Shown: one piece after another, positions 1-7,100 of the stretch
Numbering within the stretch: position 1 is the first letter of the stretch
Layout: each line of letters starts with the position of its first letter
DNA from: Thermoleophilia bacterium
Lineage (GTDB): Bacteria > Actinomycetota > Thermoleophilia > Gaiellales > Gaiellaceae
Reading direction: 5' to 3'
Length of the DNA stretch: 7,187 nucleotides
Assembly (NCBI GenBank): GCA_013362295.1
Contig: JABFWJ010000338.1
Coordinates: forward strand, 1 to 7,187
Notes under the pieces: model-generated
Database searches by the model: none
Seen by the model: only the letters and a program-made list of their open reading frames with translations
Told to the model about the DNA's origin: nothing
Translations under genes and position numbers: made by a program

Positions 1-2409
1 GAGTGCGTCGGACTCGATCAGGCCGTCCTTCGCCGTCGCGTCCTCGTAGGCGACCGGCGCCCGCGACTGCACGACGTCCCCGGCCACCCACCCCGTCGAG
101 GGCGAGCGCGCGCCGAGCGCAGCCTCGGCGCCGTCTCCGACCGCGGCGGTCACGACGAGCTCGTCGCCTTCGAGTGCGGCGAGCGCCGCGGTATCGACCT
201 CGAGCAGCGTCATCGCCTCGGTGACGACCGCCTCGAGCACTGCGACCGGGTCGAGCTCGGTGGCGAGCAGGCTGCCCGTCCGCGCCAGCTGCTGCGAGAG
301 CGAGCGCGCGGTGCGCTCCGCCTCGAACAGGCGACTGCGGTCGACGGCGCCGCGCGCCGCGCCCGCGACCTGCTGGGCGAGCTCGAGGTCGTCGCGTGAG
401 AACGTCCGCTCCCGTTCGAAGAAGACGAGCACGAGACCTCCGTCCCCGGGTACCGGGATCGCGAGCACCGAGGCGAACGGGGCCTGCTGCCACCGCGCGT
501 CGAAGCGGTCGTCGTCGGCGATCCGACTCGCCGCGAGCAAGTGTCCGTCGCTCGCCGTCTCGACGAGCGCGCGTGGAAGCTCGAGCGCGCGCACGTCGTC
601 CGGGAGCGCATGCGAGCCTGCGACGACCAGGCCGCCGGGCGACTGCACCAGCACCGCCGCGAAGTCGCCGCCGAGCGCCTCGGCGGCGGCCTGGGCCGCA
701 GCGTCGTGCGTCTCCGCGAGCGACAGCGGCTCACCGAGCAGGGAGGCGATCCGGTAGAAGCCGCGCTGCACGCGCGCCTGCCGCGAACGCTCGGCGTAGC
801 TCTCTGCGTTGCGGATCGCGAGCGACGCAAGCGACGCGAACGCCTCCAGCAGTTCGATGTCGGCGCGCGAGAACGAGCGGCTGCTGTCGCGGAGGCCGAT
901 GCCGAGCACGCCGCGCGTCTCGCCCGCCCACACCATCGGCGCGACGAGCGCTCGCGCGAACCCCTTGTAGGCATCGTGCGGAACCGGCGCGGCGAGCGCC
1001 TGGTAGTCCTCTGCGGACACCGGCCGTGACTGTTCGAGCGCCGCGCCGGCGACGCCGAGCTCGGGGATGAACTCGAAACCGACGAGCCCCGGGTCGAAGC
1101 CGTGCACCGCTGCGCAACGCAGGACGCCGCGCTCGTCGTCGAGCAGATAGCAGTCGGCGGCATCGGCCTCGAGCAGCTTCGTCACCTCCTCGACGAGGCG
1201 CTGCAGGACGGCCTCGATCTCGAGCTCGCTCGTCACCACCTGCGCGGCGTGGAGCAGCGCGGCCTGCTGCTGCAGGCGGCGCTCGTTCACCGACAGGAGG
1301 CGTGCGGTCTCGAGCGTCGACGCGACCTCGTGCTCGACCGTGTCGACCAGGAACTGCTCGCCGGGGTCGAGGGGGGTCCCGCGTTCCGGCCTGACACCGT
1401 CCGGCGTGATCTCGATCGCGTCGAGGCGGAGCGCACGACGCAGCTCCTCGCGCGCCACGCGCTCGATCGCCTCCGGATCGCGCTCGGCGCGAATCCGCCG
1501 CAGGATGTCGGCGACGCGCTGCTCCCGCTCGAGCGCGTCCGTGAGAGCGGCCGAGGAGCGCAGCCGCTCGAACGCCAGCGCCGACTCGGCGGCCACCGCC
1601 TGGAGCAGCGCGAGCTCGTCCGCCGCGAACGCGCGCTTGCCGTGCGTCGAGGCGACGACGAGCACGCCGATCACCCGCTCCTCGGCGATCAGCGGGATCC
1701 ACGCTCCACTTTCGGCGCCGACCTGCTGCACGAGGCGCGGGCTGACGAGCGGCGAGCTCTCGACGTCGTAGACCGTCACCGGCGCGGCGTCGAAGACGGC
1801 GCTCGCGATCCCGGAGGGCTCCGTGCGGAGGTCGACCCGGATGTCCTCCCACCAGTCGGCAGTCGTGCCGTCGAGCTCGCCGTAGAGGCCGAACGCCTCG
1901 TCGCCCTGCTCGGTGACCATCGTGACGCCGACGAAGCCGACGTCGAGCAGGGAGATCACCTGGCGGACAAGCGGGCGCGCGACTTCGACGAGATCGTGCG
2001 CGCGGCCGAGCGCCGTCGAGATCTCGGCGACCGCCACCAGCTCGCGGTCGCGCGTCGAGACTCGCTCCTCCGCCTCGCGGGTCCGGCCGATCCCGCCGAC
2101 GACGAACGCCCGGTCCCGCCAGCGCGCGAGCAGGAGCACGGCCGGGAGGAGCGCCACGAGGATCGCGACGAGCGAGAGCCAGGTGTGGCCCCCGAACGGC
2201 CGCCGTTCCGCGAGCACGAGAGCGCCGAAGATCCCGGCCGCGAGCGAGATTGCGGGGAACACGAGGACGACGGCCCAGTCGAGCGGATGCGCCCGCGCGC
2301 GCTCGCGCCAGTGCACCGGCAGCACCGCTCCCGCCACGACGGCGTAGGCCGCGGCGAGGACGAGGAGCGGCACGCCGTTGAAGAGCAGCGCTTCGGTTGC
2401 TTGGCTCAC
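1..2409 (-). CDS. Membrane-anchored multi-GAF-domain signalling protein, C-terminus cut off by the window edge
   Basis: At least 803 codons are open from a GTG at 2409 to the left edge, with no stop. The N-terminus has three hydrophobic segments (about residues 8-30, 43-66 and 76-95) and a short charged helix (96-125). GAF-type sensory domains follow: GAF1 about 128-283, with the typical ending (WIPLIAEERVIGVLVVAS, then an F..DE..LL helix); GAF2 about 388-535; GAF3 about 547-690; and a fourth starting near 711 and cut off. Residues 295-375 look like a GAF reduced to its first and last helices. Such arrays usually precede a GGDEF, histidine kinase or PP2C output, none of which is visible, so ligand and output are unknown. 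The GTG at 2409 is chosen because it leads straight into the first membrane segment; an in-frame GTG at 2484 would add 25 unconvincing residues. The Shine-Dalgarno is weak (GGCGG). Two other long minus-strand frames here are Arg/Ser-rich shadows. Family assignment is firm, specific function is not. Confidence 0.9.
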   Translation of the reverse strand, partial: MSQATEALLFNGVPLLVLAAAYAVVAGAVLPVHWRERARAHPLDWAVVLVFPAISLAAGIFGALVLAERRPFGGHTWLSLVAILVALLPAVLLLARWRDRAFVVGGIGRTREAEERVSTRDRELVAVAEISTALGRAHDLVEVARPLVRQVISLLDVGFVGVTMVTEQGDEAFGLYGELDGTTADWWEDIRVDLRTEPSGIASAVFDAAPVTVYDVESSPLVSPRLVQQVGAESGAWIPLIAEERVIGVLVVASTHGKRAFAADELALLQAVAAESALAFERLRSSAALTDALEREQRVADILRRIRAERDPEAIERVAREELRRALRLDAIEITPDGVRPERGTPLDPGEQFLVDTVEHEVASTLETARLLSVNERRLQQQAALLHAAQVVTSELEIEAVLQRLVEEVTKLLEADAADCYLLDDERGVLRCAAVHGFDPGLVGFEFIPELGVAGAALEQSRPVSAEDYQALAAPVPHDAYKGFARALVAPMVWAGETRGVLGIGLRDSSRSFSRADIELLEAFASLASLAIRNAESYAERSRQARVQRGFYRIASLLGEPLSLAETHDAAAQAAAEALGGDFAAVLVQSPGGLVVAGSHALPDDVRALELPRALVETASDGHLLAASRIADDDRFDARWQQAPFASVLAIPVPGDGGLVLVFFERERTFSRDDLELAQQVAGAARGAVDRSRLFEAERTARSLSQQLARTGSLLATELDPVAVLEAVVTEAMTLLEVDTAALAALEGDELVVTAAVGDGAEAALGARSPSTGWVAGDVVQSRAPVAYEDATAKDGLIESDAL

Positions 2410-2460
2410 TGAGCCGCCAAATGGTACGCCGACCGATCGATACGCGCCCGCCTTGCAAAG

Positions 2461-2478
2461 ATAGGCCGCTCGGCCTAT
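2461..2478. promoter_or_regulatory. Perfect palindrome, candidate operator between divergent genes
   Basis: ATAGGCCGCTCGGCCTAT has 8-bp perfect arms around a 2-nt centre. It lies immediately upstream of the plus-strand -35-like box (2479-2484). On the minus strand it falls just upstream of, and partly overlaps, a weak -10-like TATCTT (2458-2463) that could serve the GAF gene. A dimeric regulator bound here could affect both directions. The 2-nt centre is too tight for an RNA hairpin loop without losing closing pairs, which favours a DNA site. The repeat is seen directly; the operator role is inferred, and no regulator gene is in the window. Confidence 0.4.
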
Positions 2479-2506
2479 TTGCACTGGGCCGGAACAGCGC
2501 TACCGT
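2479..2506 (+). promoter_or_regulatory. Candidate sigma-70-type promoter driving the leader/small RNA upstream of ispH
   Basis: A TTGCAC hexamer at 2479-2484 (4 of 6 matches to TTGACA) is followed by a 16-nt spacer and TACCGT at 2501-2506, which keeps the conserved T, A and final T of the -10 box. The predicted start is near 2513. Its plausibility comes mainly from the strong terminator about 65 nt downstream, which needs an upstream plus-strand transcript, while the neighbouring gene upstream points the other way. Confidence 0.4.
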
Positions 2507-2512
2507 CATGCC

Positions 2513-2617
2513 ACTGGGCGATGCGAACCGTGGCGCAGCGTTCCTGGCCATAGCCACGGCAAGCAATCACGAGGAGCCCGCTGCGACGACCCCCCGGAGC
2601 AGCGGGCTCTTTCGTTT
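2513..2617 (+). ncRNA. Candidate small RNA or transcription-attenuator leader of about 105 nt
   Basis: The segment runs from the predicted start to the end of an intrinsic terminator. Two hairpins can be drawn. The first pairs CCGTGGC (2528-2534) with GCCACGG (2553-2559) around an 18-nt loop; the second is the terminator (2574-2609), whose loop carries six C in a row (2590-2595). The first loop contains most of CGCAGCG (2534-2540), complementary to CGCTGCG (2579-2585) in the terminator's left arm, so a competing antiterminator pairing is possible. A 10-codon reading frame (MRTVAQRSWP, 2521-2553) lies in the first half, but its Shine-Dalgarno is poor. C-rich loops recall actinobacterial 6C-type small RNAs, but the known motif has C runs in both loops and only one is seen here. 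I do not recognise a known RNA family. Independent sRNA and ispH attenuator are both open. Confidence 0.4.
2574..2617 (+). terminator. Strong Rho-independent terminator upstream of ispH
   Basis: GAGCCCGCTGC (2574-2584) pairs perfectly over 11 bp with GCAGCGGGCTC (2599-2609), with a 14-nt loop, followed by TTTCGTTT. The T-rich tail is only on the plus-strand 3' side; the minus-strand continuation (CTCGTGATTG) is not T-rich. It therefore ends plus-strand transcripts arising between 2410 and 2574. It sits 28 bp before the -10 box of ispH. Confidence 0.75.
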
Positions 2618-2644
2618 GCGGGGTAGGTCGGCAAACCCCCGGGC

Positions 2645-2656
2645 TACCATGGATTC
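2645..2656 (+). promoter_or_regulatory. -10 box of a probable leaderless ispH promoter
   Basis: TACCAT (2645-2650) ends 6 nt before the GTG at 2657, the spacing expected when transcription begins at the start codon itself. There is no convincing Shine-Dalgarno in the preceding 20 nt and no good -35 hexamer, both common for leaderless actinobacterial genes. GGTAG (2622-2626) and CTACC (2644-2648) could pair, but this may be chance. Confidence 0.4.
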
Positions 2657-3622
2657 GTGGTCAGAAAGGTCCTCCTTGCGTCGCCGCGGGGTTACTGCGC
2701 CGGCGTCGAGCGCGCCGTCGAGACCGTCGAGAAGGCGCTCGACCTCTACGGGCCGCCGGTCTACGTGCGCAAGCAGATCGTGCACAACCTGCACGTCGTC
2801 CGCGACCTGGAGGCCCGCGGCGCGGTCTTCGTCGACGAGGAGACCGAGGTGCCCGAGGGCGAGACGGTGGTCTTCTCGGCCCACGGCGTCGCGCCTTCGG
2901 TGCACGCGAACGCCGCAGCGCGCCGCCTGAACACGATCGACGCGACGTGCCCGCTCGTGACGAAGGTGCACGTCCAGGCCCGGCGCTACGCCGCCGACGG
3001 CTACCTGGTCGTCCTCATCGGGCACGAGGGGCACGAGGAGGTCGTCGGGACGATGGGCGAGGCGCCGGACTCGATCGTGCTCGTCGAGTCGGTCGAGGAC
3101 GTCGAGCGCCTCGACTTCCCGGCGGCGACGCGGCTCGCCTATGTCACGCAGACGACGCTCTCGGTCGACGAGACCGGCGAGATCATCACCGCGCTGCGCC
3201 GGCGCTTCCCGAACATCCACGCGCCGAAGAAGGAAGACATCTGTTACGCGACCTCGAACCGTCAGTGGGCGGTCAAGGAGATGCTCGCCGAGATCGAGCT
3301 GCTGCTCGTGATCGGATCGCGGAACTCCTCGAACTCGAACCGGCTCGTCGAGGTGGCCCGCGCGAACGGCGTCGCCGCGCACCTGATCGACGACGAGTCC
3401 GAAATCGACGACTCGTGGGTCGAAGACGTCGAGGTCGTCGGCGTCACCTCGGGCGCCTCGGCGCCGGAGAAGCTCGTCGACCGCGTCTGCGACTGGTTCC
3501 GCACGCGCGGCACCGTGGAGATCGAGCCGTACCGGCTCGTCGACGAGGACGTCGAGTTCCGCCTCCCCGTCGAGCTCCGCCGCGAGCTCGCGCTCGCGGA
3601 CACGCAGGCCAACCGAATCTGA
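2657..3622 (+). CDS. ispH: 4-hydroxy-3-methylbut-2-enyl diphosphate reductase (IspH/LytB)
   Basis: This cytosolic iron-sulfur enzyme makes the last step of the MEP pathway, reducing HMBPP to IPP and DMAPP, the precursors of quinones, carotenoids and cell-wall lipid carriers. The 321-residue product has the usual length and all hallmarks. The three cluster cysteines are C14 (GYCAGVERAV), C98 (DATCPLVTKVH) and C196 (DICYATSNRQ). Substrate-site residues are H43 (IVHN), H76 (SAHGV), H126 and E128 (GHEGHEEVVG), T167 (TQTTLS), the SSN at 224-226 (GSRNSSNSNRL) and S268 (SGASAPE). The GTG at 2657 is chosen because the conserved first strand and GYCAG follow at once. The gene is monocistronic here: it diverges from the GAF gene and converges on the ileS-lipoprotein operon. 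The stop codon lies inside the left arm of the intergenic hairpin. Confidence 0.98.
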   Translation: MVRKVLLASPRGYCAGVERAVETVEKALDLYGPPVYVRKQIVHNLHVVRDLEARGAVFVDEETEVPEGETVVFSAHGVAPSVHANAAARRLNTIDATCPLVTKVHVQARRYAADGYLVVLIGHEGHEEVVGTMGEAPDSIVLVESVEDVERLDFPAATRLAYVTQTTLSVDETGEIITALRRRFPNIHAPKKEDICYATSNRQWAVKEMLAEIELLLVIGSRNSSNSNRLVEVARANGVAAHLIDDESEIDDSWVEDVEVVGVTSGASAPEKLVDRVCDWFRTRGTVEIEPYRLVDEDVEFRLPVELRRELALADTQANRI

Positions 3623-3646
3623 TTCGGCGCAGCCGAACCAGATTCG
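3614..3646. terminator. Long hairpin between convergent ispH and the ileS-lipoprotein operon, likely shared terminator
   Basis: A 15-bp stem (3614-3628 with 3632-3646) closes on a 3-nt loop and includes the ispH stop codon (3620-3622). One position does not match: in plus-strand RNA it is an A-C mismatch, in minus-strand RNA a G-U wobble, so the structure is fully paired only when read from the minus operon. Neither side has a T tract, so it is not a classical intrinsic terminator; U-tract-free hairpin termination is often proposed for actinobacteria. It begins 4 bp past the minus-strand stop at 3651. Confidence 0.55.
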
Positions 3647-3650
3647 AGCT

Positions 3651-4127
3651 CTACGAGGGCTGCGGCGCCGGGGCCGAGCCGGCGTCCGTCGGGCACCGGT
3701 CCGCCTTGTAGTCGCGGTAGCGCCACGACGGGAGGATGTACTTCCACTTCCCGTCCTCCCCGACGAGGTGCACCGTGTGCACGACGTGGAAGCCGCCCTC
3801 GAACTCGAGGCGGACGTCCACCGCCTTGCTGTCCCGGAAGGTGCCGTCGCCGATCCCGACTGACTCGTCGTTCACGCTCAGCACCTTCACCGCGCGGGGC
3901 ACCGCGATCACCGGGTTGCGGGTCTCGCAGCCGACGTACTCGGCGAAGGGCGCAACTTCCTGGTCGCCGGAGTAGAGCTCGTCCCAGGAGGCGGAATACT
4001 TGTTGTGCACGATCATGTCGACGACCTTCGCGGCGACCGGGCGCGGGTCGCCGTTCGGGGCGCCGCCCGAACCGCAGCCGGAGACCAGCACCGCCGCGAG
4101 CAGCGGCAGCGCCGCGAGTCGCGTCAC
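3651..4127 (-). CDS. Small secreted lipoprotein of unknown function, translationally coupled to ileS
   Basis: The 158-residue product has a lipoprotein signal peptide: a short basic start (residues 2-3), a hydrophobic core (4-15) and the lipobox VSGC with the acylated cysteine at 18, followed by a Gly/Ser-rich tether. The mature part (about 28-146) has an amphipathic helix, then alternating strands ending in DGKWKYILPSW, an arrangement reminiscent of small NTF2-like alpha+beta lipoproteins; the fold is a guess. Two cysteines of the mature part, C67 and C145, could form a disulfide outside the membrane. The tail (147-158) is Ala/Pro-rich. The GTG start overlaps the ileS stop (GTGA), with only a weak GAGAAAG upstream, so re-initiation from ileS is likely. 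The in-frame upstream extension is an ileS shadow and is excluded. I do not recognise the family. Confidence 0.85.
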   Translation of the reverse strand: MTRLAALPLLAAVLVSGCGSGGAPNGDPRPVAAKVVDMIVHNKYSASWDELYSGDQEVAPFAEYVGCETRNPVIAVPRAVKVLSVNDESVGIGDGTFRDSKAVDVRLEFEGGFHVVHTVHLVGEDGKWKYILPSWRYRDYKADRCPTDAGSAPAPQPS

Positions 4128-7100
4128 GCTTTCTCGATTCGCAGCTCGCCGGGCTCGACCGACACGGCGAGCGTCTCGCCCGCGAGCCGCTCCGAGTAGC
4201 GGTCGAGCAGATCCTCGTCCGGGACCCAGAGCTTGATCCGGTCGGTGATCTCGAGCCCTGTCTCGCGGCGCAGCACGTTGACCTCGTGGACGCGGTCGAG
4301 AAGCCGGCCCTCGAGGAGCAGCTCGTCGTCGAGGCGGCTGTCGAGCGCGACCGTGACGCCGCCCTCGCTCGCGACCGCCCACCCCTCCCGTCCGACGCGC
4401 TCGACGAGCACCTCGTTCGGCTCGAGCACGTGCCCGTCGACCTCGAACCGGCCGCCGTCCAGTTCCTCGAACTCGCCGCGCTGCAGCCGCTCGCGCACCT
4501 CGCGCAACGCCGCGCCGAGCTTCGGGCCGAGCACGGGCAGATTCGGCCTCACGCGCAGCTCCGACGCCTCGACGTCGCCGAACTCGACGTCCTTCACGCG
4601 CAGCTCGTCCGCGATCTCGTCGCTGTGCCCGTGCGCGCGCTCCGACGCGCCCGCGACGATCAGCCGGCGGAGCGGCTGGCGCAGTTTCAGGTGCGAGGCC
4701 GACCGCGCCTGCCGCCCCAGCTCGACGACGCGTCGCACCTCGTCGATCTCGGCGAGCAGCGCTCGATCGGGCTCGCCCGGTTCGGGCCACGGCGCGAGGT
4801 GCACGGACGCCGGCCCGTCCGGCACGAGGTTCCGCCAGAGATGGTCGGAGAGAAACGGCATCACGGGCGAGATGACCCGCAGCGACTGGACGAGCGCGTA
4901 CCAGAGCGTCCGGAAGGCCGCCTCGTCGAACGAGTAGAAGCGGCGCCGCGAACGGCGGATATACCAGTTGGAGACGTCGTCGACGAACGACTCGAACGCG
5001 CGGATCACCTCGACGGTGAGCGTCGCCTCGTACGCTGCGGTCCCGTCCGCGACGAGGAGCTTCGTCCGTTCGACGAGCCAGCGGTCGAGCGCGCGCAGCA
5101 CTGTATCGTCGAACTGCGTGTCCGGCTCGAGCCGCTCCCACGAGGGCGTGAACCGCTCGATGTTCCCGTAGTCGACGAGGAACTTGACGGAGTTCCAGAA
5201 CGTCAGGAGCCTGCGCTTGATCTCGTGCGCCGGGCCGAACCCGAACAGCAGGTTGCGGTCCGGCGGCTGCGCGCAGTACTGCCAGCGCATGACGTCCGCG
5301 CCCATCTGGGCGAAGGCGTCCTCGGCGGGGATCGTGTTGCCCCACGAAGCGTGCATCTCGCGGCCGTGCTGGTCGAGCATCTTCTCGTAGCCGAGCACGC
5401 GTCGGTAGGGGGACGTGCCGACGAGCACGACGGACATGAAGAACTGCGAGTAGAACCAGAGGCGGATCTGCTCTCGCATCTCCGAGACCCAGTGCGCCGG
5501 GAACCACTTCTCCCAGTACGCGTGATCGGGCAGGCCTGCGCGCGTGAGCCCCTGCGCCGCCCCGGTGCCGTAGCCCTCCGGAATCCATTCGGGGTTCTCC
5601 CAGCCGAGCGTCGAGAACGGGACGATGCCCGCGTCGAGCCACACGTCACCGACCTCGAGGATCCGCGTGACCGTCTCACCGCACGACTCACAGCGGATGG
5701 GGACGCGGTCGACCCACGGCCGCCGCAGCTCCTCGAGCTGCTCGAACCCCTCGGTCGCGCGCTCGCGCAGCTCGTCCTTCGAGCCGACCACGTTCAGGCG
5801 GCCGCACGTGCACGGGTAAAACGGGAGCGGCAGCCCGTAATAGCGACGCCGCGAGATGTTCCAGTCGCCCATGTTGCGCAGCCAGTCGTCCATGCGCTTC
5901 CCCATGTACTCGGGCACCCACTCGACCTTCGCGTTCTCCTCGAGCAGCTTCGGCCGGATCTCGTCCACCGAGATGAACCAGTCGTCCGAGAGCCGGAAGA
6001 TGAGCGGCGTGTCGCAGCGCCAGCAGTGCGGATACGCGTGGCTGAAGAGGCCCGCGTCGACGAGAAAGCCCGTTTCGCCGAGCCGGCCGATGATCTGGTC
6101 GGCCGACTCGACCGTCGAGAGGCCGTGCAGCCAGCCGTAGTCGTCGTAGAAGCGGCCCGCCTCGTCGACGGGCGTCAGCACCGGCAGGTCGTGCACCTTC
6201 GACAGCTCGAAGTCCTCGCCGCCGCACCCCGGCGCGATGTGCACGATCCCCGTTCCCTGGTCCATCGTGACGTCCTCCCAGGGGATGACGCGGTGCTCGA
6301 CCGAGGCCGCCGCCGGCAGCTGGTCGAACGGGCCGCGGTAGCGCCAGCCGACGAGCTCCGCGCCCCGGAGCCTCTCGACGAAGATGTCCTCGGGGTAGAG
6401 CTTCACGGCCACCCACTCGCCGTTTTCGCGCCGCCCGTACTCCTCCTCGGGGTGCACCGCCGCCGCGACGTTCGCAGGCACCGTCCAGGGCGTCGTCGTC
6501 CACACGACGAGGAACTCGCCGTCGCGATCGAGGAGCGGGAAGCGCACGTAGAGCGACGGGTCGGCCCGGTCCTGGTAGACGCCCGACTGCGTCAGCTCGT
6601 GCTGCGACAGCGACGTGCCGCAGCGCGGGCACCACTCCGTCGAGCGGTGGCCCATGTACAGCCAGCCGCGCTCCTCGACGATCTTCAGGAACTTCCAGAT
6701 GTACTCGATGTTCGTGTCGCTGAACGTGAAGTAGTCGCTGCCCCAGTCCATCCACTGTCCGAGGCGCTTCGACCCGCGGGTGAGCGCCTCGGACGACCGG
6801 ACGACGACCTCGCGGCAGCGGCGTGCGAACTCCTCGAGGCCGAACTCCTCGATCTCCCGCTTCGAGTTGAGCCCGAGTTCGCGCTCGACCCCTACCTCGA
6901 TCCAGAGCCCCTGGCAGTCGAAGCCGTTCTGGTAGCGCTGGTCGAAGCCGCGGAGCGCCTTGTAGCGCTGGAAGACGTCCTTCAGCGTGCGACCCCACGC
7001 CGTATGGACGCCGAGCGAAAATCTGTTCGCGGTCACGGGGCCGTCGACGAACGACCAGTGGGCGGCGCCGCGGTTCCGCTCGCGGAGCTGTTCGAAGGTC

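Noticed and set aside
210..1163. 317-codon minus-strand frame
   Set aside because: Ser/Arg/Thr-rich shadow of the GAF gene in another frame.
1102..2412. 436-codon plus-strand frame opposite the GAF gene
   Set aside because: Antisense shadow, charged low-complexity product, no family features.
731..2566. 611-codon minus-strand frame overlapping the GAF gene
   Set aside because: Its product is Arg/Ala/Gly-rich with no domains, while the frame starting at 2409 gives membrane helices and GAF domains.
2513..2617. SRP RNA, 6S RNA or a known riboswitch upstream of ispH
   Set aside because: No SRP GGAAG/AGCAGC apical motif, too short for 6S RNA, and no riboswitch core that I recognise.
2649..2651. 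ATG 8 nt before the ispH start
   Set aside because: Out of frame with ispH and overlapping the -10 box.
2397..2930. 177-codon plus-strand frame spanning the intergenic region and the ispH 5' end
   Set aside because: It runs through the terminator and overlaps ispH out of frame; composition turns Arg/Ser-rich where it overlaps ispH.
4128..5642. N-terminal extension of the lipoprotein frame
   Set aside because: This part is an out-of-frame shadow of ileS; the lipoprotein signal peptide begins at the GTG at 4127.
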